A stretch of 64,000 nt of DNA. Origin: Oasisia sp. SBJ-2009 (lineage: Eukaryota > Annelida > Polychaeta > Sabellida > Siboglinidae). The translations under genes and the position numbers were made by a program. A model generated the notes under the pieces. The model was not told the origin of the DNA, did not search any database, and saw only the letters and a list, made by a program, of their open reading frames with translations. Below, one piece after another: positions 12,601-24,029 of the stretch (its first letter is position 1; each line of letters opens with the position of its first letter). The stretch spans positions 4,356,825-4,420,824 of the forward strand of contig OZ024856.1 in NCBI GenBank assembly GCA_964017155.1, written 5' to 3'.

Positions 12601-13557
12601 CGACACACCTTCGGCTCCTTGTGTCTACCGAGCGATAATACGCGCAGTTCAATGTCTGACTCGTCGCTATGCGACTCGCGCGCGTCCGGACGAGTCTATC
12701 GACCATTCTATCGCGACGACTCGTCACGTAGACAGCATCCCGACTACCGAGTCGTCGCGCAACCGTCCAGCAGCACGTCTCTCGTCGTGGTCTTCCTACA
12801 GCGCGACAACAATTTGTCCGGCAAGTCGAATTCGGAAGAATCCTTTTCGAGTTGCCCCGAACACGAGCAGGGCAACGGACCGACGTCCGCCCGGGCTCCG
12901 GACAAGACTCCGTCGCTGTCGCTGTCCCCGACGACGACGACGACGGTGCGTGGAGGACGTGTCCTGCAGATGTGTGACTGCCGGACAGTCGTCCACGGGA
13001 GGTCAGTTCGGGTAACGGCGGTCCCCAAGTTTGACCAACAGAACCGGTCAATGTCACCGTTTTCTGGCACTGACGGGCAGCAGGCGAATCCGTCGGCGTC
13101 GCGGACAATCTCGGTTTCGGTCGGGACAGACAGCGGCTGGCGACTTCCGGTGCGACCGGCTGCAGACACTCATAGCCAGACGACATATTCGGTGACGGCA
13201 GCGACGTCGAGCACTGTACATGGCGATTGTCGTACCAGTGTCACCAGCGACACGGTCGTTGACGTATCCACGAACACAACCGTCTGCTACGGCTACGGTC
13301 ACGAACACACGGCGGATGTGACGACGACAACGCGTGAAGGCGAGTACACACCGTACGTGCAGGTGTCGACGCCTGCGAGGGTCGGTTGGCTCGTCGGCAT
13401 CATCCGCTTCATGTCGCCCTACTGCTGGTTCCAACGGGTCATCGCCATCGTCAACACGGGGCTGACGGACTGGGCGCGCAACCGCGAGATGGCGCTACTT
13501 AGGGCACTGCGCAAGCGCGCACGCAGGCAGAACAGGATCGCGGCTGTGGACACGTGA
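6671..13557 (+). CDS. Exon 2 (terminal coding exon) of the giant disordered protein, residues 1014-3308
   Basis: A single 6.9-kb exon ends with TGA at 13555-13557. An ATG at 6661 could start a separate protein, but an in-frame TAA at 6649 and the exact phase match with exon 1 favour one spliced product. Features in order: Thr/Ser-rich degenerate repeats of about 19 residues (about 1242-1350); TQT motifs at 1437-1439 and 1488-1490, the LC8/DYNLL anchor signature; a long basic, Ser-rich stretch with recurrent RRKS-type kinase contexts (IRRKSEK, YRRKSHT, FRRKSDN) and acidic Ser runs (SESEDSESE); a Cys/Arg-rich stretch near 3030-3130; and a C-terminal hydrophobic module at about 3250-3278 with Trp, Ile and Val, followed by an Arg-rich tail. 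No enzymatic domain is seen. The length and low complexity recall scaffold or cytoskeletal proteins, but the function is unknown. Confidence 0.75.
7354..7680 (+). repeat. Degenerate 19-residue repeats in the coding sequence
   Basis: About six diverged units share the pattern (S/P)QT.PT...SGT.TE..HV. Examples of unit starts are SQTHTTSN, SQTTPTTL, SQTMPVMA, PQTAPTSV and SQTARSKV. They are spaced 18-20 residues apart. The divergence indicates an old internal duplication, unlike the fresh hexanucleotide tract in exon 1. Confidence 0.6.
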
Positions 13558-13587
13558 CCCGCCTCCTCGTGCGTTGGTGTCACTATG

Positions 13588-13603
13588 TCACTAGATGGCG
13601 ACG
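13588..13603 (+). promoter_or_regulatory. CTCF-like motif just after the large gene's stop codon
   Basis: TCACTAGATGGCGACG matches 14 of 16 positions of the bilaterian CTCF core (CCASYAGRKGGCRSYR), including the whole YAGRKGGC centre. It lies 31 bases past the stop. Confidence 0.45.
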
Positions 13604-13619
13604 CCATGTGCAGTGCACT

Positions 13620-13830
13620 GGCCGTGTTGACGAGCTACGGAAGTGACGTCCGCACCGGCAGTGACATCATGACGTCCACGCTGGCGCTGAAATCGTCGAC
13701 ACTGACATATTGACGTTAACACTGGCAATGTCATCCTGATATCATATCCCGACGTCGGCACTGACATATTGTCATCGACACTGATATTGGCATCCTGACG
13801 TTAACGCCGGCACAGACATACTGACGTGAA
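13620..13830. repeat. Degenerate repeat in the 3' UTR or flank, GACATATTGACGTTAACA-like
   Basis: Cores such as TGACGTTAACACTGGCA, GACGTCGGCACTGACATA and TGACGTTAACGCCGGCACA recur every 20-30 bases with strong divergence. The stretch has many ACGT/GACGT words. No exact period can be given by eye. Confidence 0.5.
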
Positions 13831-14571
13831 CGTCTGCATTCAGAACAATAGTACACATTAGCGGGAATCTGCAAATTTCGCTTAATTAACCATAAACATA
13901 ATAATTATAGCCTACTTAAGCTCATGTGAGGAGCGTTAGATTGCTTGTTGTTTTTAATACAGGCCATCAATAGGGCGTCACGAGACAGGCTGTCGACCAA
14001 TGAGCACAGAGCACGACTGTTGCACGCGCTGTCGCTGCTGGTGTTGTAGCCTTTATATAAAGTTGCTCTTTCCAACGAGCTCAGATGCAATGACTGTATT
14101 ACTGTTGTGTTGTCTGCCGTATTTAAACTGAATGTGTTATTATTGTCTGCGGTATTTAACTACTTCTGTTCACTGTTAACCCTTCTACTTCCGTTCACTG
14201 TTAACCCTTCAGCTTTGAGTTAGCGTAACGAAACTCGTTCGTTTTAATGACATTCACAATTGAAAAAATACGAAAGAACAACAATATTGTGTTTGATTCT
14301 CATAAACATCACCTTAACTTCGTATGAAGAAAATTACTCAATTCCACAGCTTAATATGGTGGCACTAGCACTTTCATAACTGAGAACAAAACATAGTTCC
14401 ACAAGCAATAATTGACAGATAAACTGAATATTGTGCTGGTTGAAACTGCTTCACGGTTCACTGTGCGATTATTTGGCATCATTTGCCGTGCATGGCGTCT
14501 CTTTCTGTCTATTAATTATCTGTAAATCTAGTACTCTGAAATCGGCTCAAGCCTCTCCGTATAAACGTTAT

Positions 14572-14577
14572 AATAAA
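14572..14577 (+). terminator. Possible poly(A) signal of the large gene
   Basis: This is the first canonical AATAAA after the stop at 13557, about 1 kb downstream. Variant hexamers closer to the stop could be used instead. Confidence 0.3.
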
Positions 14578-14726
14578 TTCTGTAACATTTATTTAAACAA
14601 CATTAGTAACCACAGAGAAGACACTTCACTGACATGTAGAAATGGTTACACGGTCACATTATGTTGTACTGATGAGCTTCGTAACAATAATTTTATAACA
14701 TCGTTACACGCCCTGAACACATCATC

Positions 14727-14814
14727 TCCGCGGATAGTGGTGCCACCTGGCGTGTCAGAGGACGCTGCTGATTACATCAGTCGTAGTAGCCCCCCTAGCC
14801 ACCCACCCAATGCA
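14727..14814 (+). other. Weak coding-exon candidate with a strong splice donor
   Basis: This short GC-rich island in AT-rich DNA reads SSPRIVVPPGVSEDAADYIS and then a Ser/Pro/His run in one frame. It ends at GCA|GTAAGT (14815-14820), an almost ideal donor. No good acceptor is visible on the left, although the frame stays open back to 14431. It may be a piece of another gene or an alternative 3' exon. A CTCF-like motif overlaps it, so the conserved look may be regulatory. Confidence 0.25.
14738..14753 (-). promoter_or_regulatory. CTCF-like motif, minus strand
   Basis: On the minus strand ACGCCAGGTGGCACCA matches 14 of 16 positions of CCASYAGRKGGCRSYR, with the full CAGGTGGC core. Its orientation is opposite to the matches at 13588 and 15284. 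Confidence 0.45.
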
Positions 14815-14999
14815 GTAAGTAAAGTTTATAAATAGTGTTTTATGTAAAGCTAAATGTGAAGAAAGTGACCCACGGGGTCTACGTGCAGAACGTGATGATA
14901 ATTGACCTTAACATTGACCTTGGGTCTTTAACCTTCCACCATTTCTCCGCCCCCGCGCCAGGATCGCCTCTTGACCTATTGACTATTTTAGTTCTAGTT

Positions 15000-15360
15000 T
15001 AAAAACACGAATATTGGTGTATTAGCTGGACATATCCGTCAGATGGCTCCACCTGTTCTTTGACCTATTTTGTTTAACCACATATCCACCAGGGGCACTA
15101 CAGGACCTCTAACCTTTACCCTAATTAAAAAATAAGACGCACGAATTTGGACCGTACTAGTTCACGACATATCCGTCAGATGGTTCCACTTGTTCTTTGA
15201 CCTAGTTTGTAGTTCACCACCTATCCTGGTACATAACCTAAAATAAGACGCACGGATTTTGACAGTACTAATATGTGACATGTCCGCTAGGGGGCGCCAT
15301 CAGTTCATGAACTATCCGCTAGGGGCGCTACGTGACGTTTGACCTTCCACTGCTACGCGC
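15000..15360. repeat. Degenerate tandem repeat with units of about 110-140 bp, each with a CTCF-like core
   Basis: Three diverged units are recognisable from GACATATCCGTCAGATGG (15029), GACATATCCGTCAGATGG (15166) and GACATGTCCGCTAGGGGG (15277). Each is followed by a TTTGACCT or GTTCATGA-type stretch and preceded by AAGACGCACG-like sequence. Extra partial cores (CCACCAGGGGCAC near 15085 and CCGCTAGGGGCGCTA at 15316) lie between them. Confidence 0.55.
15284..15299 (+). promoter_or_regulatory. Near-perfect CTCF-like motif
   Basis: CCGCTAGGGGGCGCCA matches 15 of 16 positions of the CTCF consensus CCASYAGRKGGCRSYR, the only mismatch being G for A at position 3. A one-base-shorter variant (CCGCTAGGGGCGCTA) follows at 15316 in the same orientation. 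Confidence 0.55.
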
Positions 15361-15968
15361 CTAATGATAAGCACATCATATACTACTAATGTTAATGTAA
15401 AGATCTGCGCGTTTGTTTTCTGAATTATCTTCGTTAGAGGAATGTAAGTGCTTTTTTGTAACGTAAGATATGTGAGAAATTTGGCGGCTGTATGTGGTCG
15501 TTTTCAAGGTTACGTCAGAAAGTAAAAGATAGTATGCACAGTTCACGCCGACCAAGTCGATATAGCTACGTCATTCTGATTAATGGGGTGGTCCATAGAC
15601 TTTCGGTGGCCGTGTTCCAAACATATTTATGGTAAACCAGCTAACGTTAAACAATTTTAGTGTTGTTGGAAATTGTATCTTTTTATTAACTATATTAGGC
15701 CCATATCACAAAAGTGTTAACTCTTATTTACCATTTTAAATTCAATTAAAACTAATAAATATACGGAAGGCTTCATGTCCGCTAAATTGTGTTACGTTAT
15801 TGAGCTCGTAATATCCAATGCGTTATTTCAACATTTCCCACCCGGAACACATTTATGTTCAATTTGTAAACACATCCACCAGTTTCAAAACAAGCTTTAT
15901 TGGCAGTACTGCCGAGGCGAGCTGGTGCCTGCAACGTCAACGGTGTGATCACAAGCACAGCTGTATCA
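15361..15968. other. AT-rich non-coding stretch
   Basis: I see no gene, no clear repeat and no RNA structure here. Confidence 0.5.
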
Positions 15969-16157
15969 TCACATCAACAATATAATCAGGTTCGAACGCC
16001 TACTTGGTAGCACAGCGTTTTCACCCACTCTTGACTGACAGAACAAGCAATTCAAAATGCTCGCTTGACGTTCATAGAGGGAATCAATATTAAACTTCGT
16101 ACAAATCTGACGTTTTACGCGTTCAGTTAGAGCAGCCATTTTTGTGGCCGAAATCAC
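15969..16157 (-). pseudogene. Possible relic of a RecQ-like helicase N-terminus
   Basis: On the minus strand an ATG in an AAAAATGG context begins MAALTERVKRQICTKFNIDS and continues LYERQ. About 20 residues on it reads GENAVLPSRRS. Many invertebrate genomes carry multi-copy RecQ-like helicase genes that open with KF.I.SLY..Q followed by a Walker A of the VLPTGxGKS type. Here the Walker Gly-Lys-Ser is lost and the frame ends soon after. The match is from memory of family texture and is weak; it could be chance. Confidence 0.25.
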
Positions 16158-16719
16158 ACAAATTATAACCGGAGGCCGACGACCATCCTCGTGTTGTGCC
16201 TGGGGTGTTGAACGCTGGTCTTGCGTAATCAGCAGCAGCTACCCCTGGCGCAGAACGTAGCCATGCACAAGGCTTTCCAGTGATTCTGAGCGACAAACAA
16301 GTGGCGCCTCACAACGGCTTGGGTAGTGCATCTACAAATACTGGCGCCACACAGCGGAGTCTGTGTAAACAAATCATCGTGAACAAATTACACATTCGTC
16401 AGGAAGATGTGGCAGGGCTCGCTGTCTCACATTTCCCGCCTATTTGAAGGGCAATATCTGTTTAGGGGACCAATCCCCAACCTGCTACATAGTTTGGCGA
16501 GACAACATCTCACTAAGCTCACATGGCTAAAACCATTAGTAATTGAATTACACTTTATTTTGGTCAAGTACAAATTGATGAACACAATTACACTGGTATA
16601 TAAAAAGCCACTATTGTATATTTACTGATAATTTTACCAAGCCATATTCACATGAACATCTTTTAGTTCATCTGTTAACCATTGCAATGTAATATTTTAC
16701 GCGTCTCTTTATTTTAACT

Positions 16720-16908
16720 GATATACACAATATATACTGAGTTTTATATATTATATCATACCACTGTATGTATTGTTGCTATTTATTTTATTTTATCCGG
16801 TTTTTATTCTTCACCGTGTGTCTTTTATGTGAATGTATGTATGAATATGTATGTAATGTTTCTTCTCCGGCAACGGAGGCTGAATAAATTAAATTAAAAT
16901 TAATTGTA
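16720..16908 (+). mobile_element. Probable 3' tail of a degenerate non-LTR element
   Basis: AT-rich sequence ends with a short GC patch (CGGCAACGGAGGCTGAATAA) followed by a simple ATTAAATTAAA-type tail. This matches the usual 3' end style of RTE/CR1-like elements in invertebrates. No coding part is visible upstream, so it would be a heavily 5'-truncated copy. Confidence 0.35.
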
Positions 16909-17706
16909 ACCGAACCCTGGTGAACTTATATCGATGACCACCAGAACGAAATAATAACAAATAAAAAATCTAAAGTAAATGTAAAATATTGTTGGCAATA
17001 AAAATGTATAACAATATATCACTGCACAAGAGTAATTAAATAAATAAATATATATGTATTACTACAAAAATATAAATAAAACTAGTTAGTGACTATTTTT
17101 TTTACATATAAGACCATAATACTGTTTCAGAATAAATTATGAGGCCAAGTTTCAAGTAAAACATGTAAACAGTACAATCTTTATATTTACACAATGGTAG
17201 AATGAATAATTATAAAACACCCCAGCCTTGCAATAGAGACGAGGCCATTTTGCATCCCTTGGACTCACATCTGTATGTAACATTCAGTCCACAGCCCTAA
17301 ACCATCATCCAGGTGCCTTGTTTACTTCTCGGCAATATCCGCAGAGTTCTACACATCTGTTGACCCGAGGCCTGGGATGTCACCAAGGCAGCATTAAACT
17401 ATAAAGTGGCGCAGGGCACCCAACAGTCTTGGCAGAGTGCCAACGTAAACACGCTTATTTATGTACAAAAGGTGCAGGTCAATAAACCAGATATCACTAT
17501 TTAAACCATCGGTCCCTTCCCATTTCATATTTTTTTATTATGTGTGTTTCGAGTTTCAGCAAAGAAGTCTGAAATACATCACCCACTAACCACGTACAGA
17601 TTTAAATATGTCTTTTCACCTATGCATCTTGTTATCATACTTCTTGTCTCTGTAACAAAAATATAAACCAGATATAAATTATTAGAATTGATTTTTGTAT
17701 ACTTAT

Positions 17707-17876
17707 AACCAACCAACCAACCAACCAACCAACCAACCAACCAACCAACCAACCAACCAACCAACCAACCAACCAACCAACCAACCAACCAACCAACCAA
17801 CCAACCAACCAACCAACCAACCAACCAACCAACCAACCAACCAACCAACCAACCAACCAACCAACCAACCAACCAA
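17707..17876. repeat. (AACC)n microsatellite, about 42 units
   Basis: The AACC tetranucleotide is essentially perfect for 170 bases. The unit has no stop in any frame, which creates false open frames on both strands (NQPT and WLVG repeats). Confidence 0.98.
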
Positions 17877-18736
17877 TCAATGAAGTTACATAGAAATTAA
17901 TTTCTTAATTTTTTTTATTTCAAGTTATCTTTTTATAATAATTACCTGCTACCTAAACAACTAGCTAAAAACAAAACAATGTTGAAATGTTAACATAATT
18001 TACCTTGGAAACTGTTGTAATAGTTCTCCCAATGGTTTAAAAAATATATATGTGAGTTCATGATTAATCAAAATATATCTGATTTACAAAACCTTCTGCA
18101 TCTCGGCAATTTACAACAGATCAATAGCAGCTAATAACAGATCAATAAATCTTCGTCTTTGAAAGTAAAAGATATGCTTTCTCTATAAAGACAGAAACAT
18201 GGAGTATGGCAATGGTAACTCTGAGATAAAACATTAATAATGAATTCGGCCTTTTAACTGGAGCGGTGCCAGTAAAATGTTGACATCATCGTTGTTCAAG
18301 CTCTTTAACCACACAGCTGTTTGAATAAACAACACGTCAATAATTACCTGGCAATACAATGAAATGTTTTCCCGCGGGGTTTCTGTAAATATGCCCTCAT
18401 GGTTGTCTGAAATGAAAAAGACCCACTTTGCACACATATCACAAGTGCTTACACCAGGCTCTACGTCAACATCCCTGGTCAACGTCTACCAGCATGTCAG
18501 CCCTGATCCCTGCCCCAGGGGTGTGGGAGGCTGCAGGTGGTGTGTCCCAGGCCTCCCTCCCTTATCTCCTGTCACAATGCCTGTTATTAAGTTGTTCTGA
18601 TATTCATCAAGATACAGTTATCAATGCCCTGGATAGGCAGTGTTGTAATATCTGCCTCATCTCCCTTCTGCTTCCCTGAATGTCCAGGGGTAGTGGTGGA
18701 GTGGGGGAATGGGGTGTCTCCCCTCCCATTTTATTG
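17877..18736. other. Non-coding spacer
   Basis: AT-rich in the first half, ordinary in the second. No gene or repeat of note is visible. Confidence 0.5.
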
Positions 18737-20125
18737 GCACTGTGCAAGTGTCCACTATTTCATTTGACCACTGTGTGTCTGCTTTTTTATTTTGACCCCT
18801 GTGCAAGTGTCCACTATTTAATTTGACCATTGGGCACGTGTCCACGTTTTCACCTGACCACTGTGCAAGTGTCCACTTTTTCATCTGACCCCTGTGCAAG
18901 TGTCCACTTTTTCATCTGACCACTGTGCAAGTGTCCACTTTTTCATCTGACCCCTGTGCTAGTGTCCACTTTTTCATCTGACCACTGTGCAAGTGTCCAC
19001 TTTTTCATCTGACCCCTGTGTAAGTGTCCACTTTTTCATCTGACCCCTGTGCTAGTGTCCACTTTTTCATCTGACCACTGTGTAAGTGTCCACTTTTTCA
19101 TCTGACCACTGTGTAAGTGTCCACTTTTTCATCTGCCCCCTGTGCAAGTGTCCACTTTTTCATCTGACCACTGTGTAAGTGTCCACTTTTTCATCTGACC
19201 ACTGTGTAAGTGTCCACTTTTTCATCTGACCACTGTGTAAGTGTCCACTTTTTCATCTGACCACTGTGTAAGTGTCCACTTTTTCATCTGACCACTGTGT
19301 AAGTGTCCACTTTTTCATCTGACCACTGTGTAAGTGTCCACTTTTTCATCTGACCACTGTGTAAGTGTCCACTTTTTCATCTGACCACTGTGCTAGTGTC
19401 CATGTTTTCACCTGACCACTGTGCAAGTGTCCACTTTTTCATCTGACCCCTGTGCTAGTGTCCACTTTTTCATCTGCCCCCTGTGCAAGTGTCCACTTTT
19501 TCATCTGACCACTGTGTAAGTGTCCACTTTTTCATCTGACCACTGTGTAAGTGTCCACTTTTTCATCTGACCACTGTGTAAGTGTCCACTTTTTCATCTA
19601 ACCACTGTGTAAGTGTCCACTTTTTCATCTGACCACTGTGCAAGTGTCCACTTTTTCATCTGACCACTGTGCAAGTGTCCACTTTTTCATCTGACCACTG
19701 TGCAAGTGTCCACTTTTTCATCTGACCACTGTGCAAGTGTCCACTTTTTCATCTGACCACTGTGCAAGTGTCCACTTTTTCATCTGACCACTGTGCAAGT
19801 GTCCACTTTTTCATCTGACCCCTGTGCAAGTGTCCACTTTTTCATCTGACCCCTGTGCAAGTGTCCACTTTTTCACTTGTGTGTCTACTTTTTAATTTGA
19901 CCACTGTGTAAGTGTCCACTTTTTCATCTGACCACTGTGTAAGTGTCCACTTTTTCATCTGACCCCTGTGCAAGTGTCCACTTTTTCATCTGACCCCTGT
20001 GCAAGTGTCCACTTTTTCACTTGTGTGTCTACTTTTTAATTTGACCACTGTGTAAGTGTCCAGTTTTTCAACTGACTACTGTGTGAGTGACCACTTTTTA
20101 ATTTGACCACTGCTCAAGCATCCAC
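18737..20125. repeat. 31-bp minisatellite, about 44 units
   Basis: The unit core is AAGTGTCCACTTTTTCATCT followed by GACCACTGTGT or GACCCCTGTGC. Units vary at two spots (CACTGTGT/CCCTGTGC and GTAAG/GCAAG/GCTAG). The edges are more diverged (TTTAATTTGACC types), while the centre is nearly homogeneous. A shorter variant unit occurs twice near 19873 and 20021, apparently as a duplicated block. Confidence 0.97.
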
Positions 20126-21480
20126 TGGGCAATTGTCCTTCACTCTTTTATGATGCACCATGTGAGTGAGCAGAGGACCTCCCACTTGGTGAGGGTCCTG
20201 CTAATTAGAGGGTGCTCTAGAGAGCTCCAGTTCACTCATTAATCCCCTGGCAGCCTTCTGCTGTTGTTGGCAGCCAATGATTGCACAACAGGGAGTGGGT
20301 CTCCCCTTCGGGTGCCATCTGCTCCCAACGCTGGGGAGGAGGGAATGGGACACTCACAGAATCAGTGCTCAATCTGGATCCCAGTCTCTCCCAGGGCTGT
20401 GTCACTGGGCAGATAATGCAAAATCATGTCAGTCAGAAAATGGAAGTCAATGGAAGTCAATGTAAATGCCAGCATTGTAAATATGTTTAAAAATTAGGTT
20501 GACAATTATCTGGCCAGGGCGGGCTATACCTAGGTTGAACACTTAATTTTGTTAGAATTTTCTTAATACTGATTAAATTATTTATTCATATATTTATTTT
20601 TATTTATTTATTATAACAAATTGTTATTATTGTAGGATATTTTATGTATTTTTATTTTACATATATATTTTTAGAGATAACGTATTTTAATTAGTAGCAT
20701 TTTAATGGCGTTTTATAATCTAGTTCACATGCCGTCTGGAGCTTGGCTCTGGATGGCAACTTGTTCAATCTTGTTAAACCCTCCACTGATGAACCCTCCA
20801 TTTCCTCCCATTCACAGTCCAGGGGTATTGGGGAGGTTGAGGGAAATTTAAATTAAGAAAAATAACCCCTTTAAGGAACCAGATTTTGTCTGGTGGCATT
20901 GCACTAAGTAATGATCATGATATGGTTTTAGTTATGCGTGTTTGGTTCATGTGGCCCTGAGAGTGAGAGAAGCCTGATGAAATATGACCATCTGAACCCA
21001 TTTTTGCCATCTAAGTGGCCACAAGGGAAATATAAAATGTGAGTTGGTCTAAATATCCACAAGGGAAATATAAACTAGCAGTTGGGATATCAGCCAATTC
21101 TGTAAATAGAAATTACACACACTGTATAGAACAACAGAGTAGATATGTAAATCAGTAATACATCGTAGGATACAATACCAGTGGTTTACTAGTGCACATG
21201 TCAGTCTTGTTGGTGTTGTGTTTTTACAAGATGCCAATGTATTATGTATGAATACAAATTATGTTATACTTCATATGTCCTCGTGCATATCTGCACAAAG
21301 TGCATGTGTCTGACTGTCCGTGTGTGTGTTTGTGTTGTTTGCATGCATTGGTGCATGCGTGCGTGCATGCGTGCGTGCATGTATGCGTTCTGGTACCTGG
21401 CAATTTCAGAAAAACCAGACATAAGTTTTTCATACTCAGTATCTGCCCATGAAATTCGCTGACTAGTTTAAGTCATCAAC
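20126..21480. other. Non-coding spacer
   Basis: No defensible gene. An AT-rich tract lies at 20560-20710. A short (TGCG/TGCA)n stretch is near 21350-21385. Confidence 0.5.
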
Positions 21481-21485
21481 ATAAA

Positions 21486-21493
21486 CACACACA

Positions 21494-21569
<76 letters not shown>

Positions 21570-21580
21570 CACACACACAG
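21486..21580. repeat. Compound microsatellite (ACGC)n(AC)n
   Basis: About 17 ACGC units run into about 10 AC units. The same compound structure and order recurs at 37641-37740. Confidence 0.95.
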
Positions 21581-23815
21581 AAGTGCAAACAAGTGCAAAC
21601 AAGTGCATGAGTATGCCAGTACACAGATCTATGTCTGTGTCTATAAACCTACACATCTCTGTGGTAACTGGCTGTGACAGGCTGACAGCTATCTCCCCAC
21701 CTCCTCCCAACACACTCCACGGCCTAATGGACCCAGTCTGCTCTCACAATAAACCACGAGATCACATATTGATTGCAAAAACACAATATTCTCGCTGACA
21801 CGTGCCTCGGAGACTCCCACCGTGTAAATGACACGGGTTACAGCTGTCTCCAATAGTCTCCATTCTCTGTCCGGCTCCTGTGTTCCAGGAAACATTCGCT
21901 GGTCTTCCCAGGGATTTTGGCGAACAGAATCCAGGAAGACAGGCTGCTGGGTACTCATATGACAGTCGTTCTTACCGGCAGAGTCGCAACACAAAATTGT
22001 GTCGCTACTTTGTGTGGGTCGCCATTGACACTCCAAACATTTGATTTTTTGTACCTGTAGCAGAAACGAAGAATTTCGACCACTATGTGATATGATATAT
22101 CTATTGACATTTCAAAGTCACGAGAGATTTGTGGTAATTTTTTCATAAATTGTTCATTTTCTATGCATCTGGATGACAGATTGACAGGTAGATAATTTAG
22201 ATAGATATTTTTTATTTGCACATGGTAAAACTTTTACTACAAATTATGTTCAATGACTGAGCCATTCACACATCATGTATATCAATCAATCAGACTGTTG
22301 TCTGTGATGCATCTGAACTCACTCACTCACTCACTCACTCATGTCAGTTTATTCAATATCTCCAGGTAGATTACATTGTCTCTCTGACTGTATGCCTCCT
22401 TATTATGTCCAGTGCTCATGAAATATATTAAAATAAATTAATTTATTTCAAACATGATAAAGAAATGACTTATGATGATCTTCACATTTTCTTGTGCCAT
22501 CTTTGTTTTAGATTAGTAAGAGATATCCTCTTTCTATATCGACAAACTAACGAACTGTGTTGATTCTGTGAATTCCATTCGGTGGTGCTGTGAGTACATA
22601 ATTATCTATATACACATATATGCAGAATATTAATAAGTTACATAAAATAAAAAATTAAATAACGATATATGTATATAAAATATAATAATATAAAATATGT
22701 ATAAAACAATAGTAACAATTGAAACATAAATAAGTTACAGACGATTATTAAAATAAATGGTAAATTTATAATAAATTAGTGAAGACATTGTGTAAAATGT
22801 GTGTATAGCACACGTGCAAGGTAAGAAATAGTTAACATAAAATAAATGATAATTAAATAAGCTGACAGGTGCCTACACTGCATCAAACAAACAAAACATG
22901 CAGTTTTAAATTAACACTCACAGCCACCTGTCCAGGGGATCTTCTATTAAATTTGCTTTCACGTAAGTTTGCCACTGCAAAACGCATCATACCTGTAGTT
23001 GTTGTTGACGCGTCCGTGTCACACCTGTGTGCAATAAATGTGAGTTGTTGAGCCGGAGGCTGGGAGTGCGTGGGGTGACATCCAGCCCAGGGAGATGATA
23101 AATGCCGGCATATCCCTGACAATTCCTGGCATATCTGGGCTACGTTACCCAAACAAATCCTTCCAAACAGACACTGAATATATCTTTCCTGGAAGACATG
23201 ATAAATAGCATTAGGAATCCCCACTAAATTCTAGGGAAGACGTCTTCCACACCAGCCCCTGAATATCAAATTACACTTGGCCCGTTTACCTGGAAACTGG
23301 CTTTTTGTAATGTATAACATACACACTACGATTATATGAATTATTAAAATGCGTTTGATTTACCATATGCGTTATCCATCTTTGCAACACACACACAATA
23401 TATTTAATAAGTTAAAATGATGCAAACATGATACATTTCCATGACCAAATTAAATTAGCCAGAATAAATGTTAGTGTCTTTAAAATGGAGACAGTTATTG
23501 AGATGTATTGTCAGTGTCCAGATTGGTTATACATGACAGTCTCCCTGAGAGACATCTCAAGTCTCTCTTATGTTTACTCATCCAGGCACTCACACTCAAG
23601 GTCAATTTCAAGGTCACCTACACCATCATGCTGCACCACACTGTAAAAATGGCAACATGCACAATGGCACATATCACAGAAAAACCACACTTTTGTTAAC
23701 TAAATGATTTAAATATGGAAATGACACATTTGTGTAAATCATCATTGCAAATCTAATACTGTTAGTTTCAATTGTAAAATCCTACCATGTGACTAATGAT
23801 ACTAATTTAAATCTT
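21581..23815. other. Non-coding spacer
   Basis: No gene. A short (CACT)n run of about six units lies near 22317-22340. The rest is AT-rich unique sequence. Confidence 0.5.
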
Positions 23816-24029
23816 ATGTAGCGACCCGTCCAAATAATTGTCCTGGGGTGCTTTACAATGCTTATTTGCTCTTGGCACCTTTCTTATCTACAAACTTTTA
23901 AAATTCAACTCTTCATCTTAAAGTTCCATTTTTGCAAATGCTATTTTTGTAGACGTCATGTTTGTACTTCACTTTCTGTTTAGGGTGAGATTCAATACAG
24001 AGTACATTGGTGATCTTAACCAATAATGT

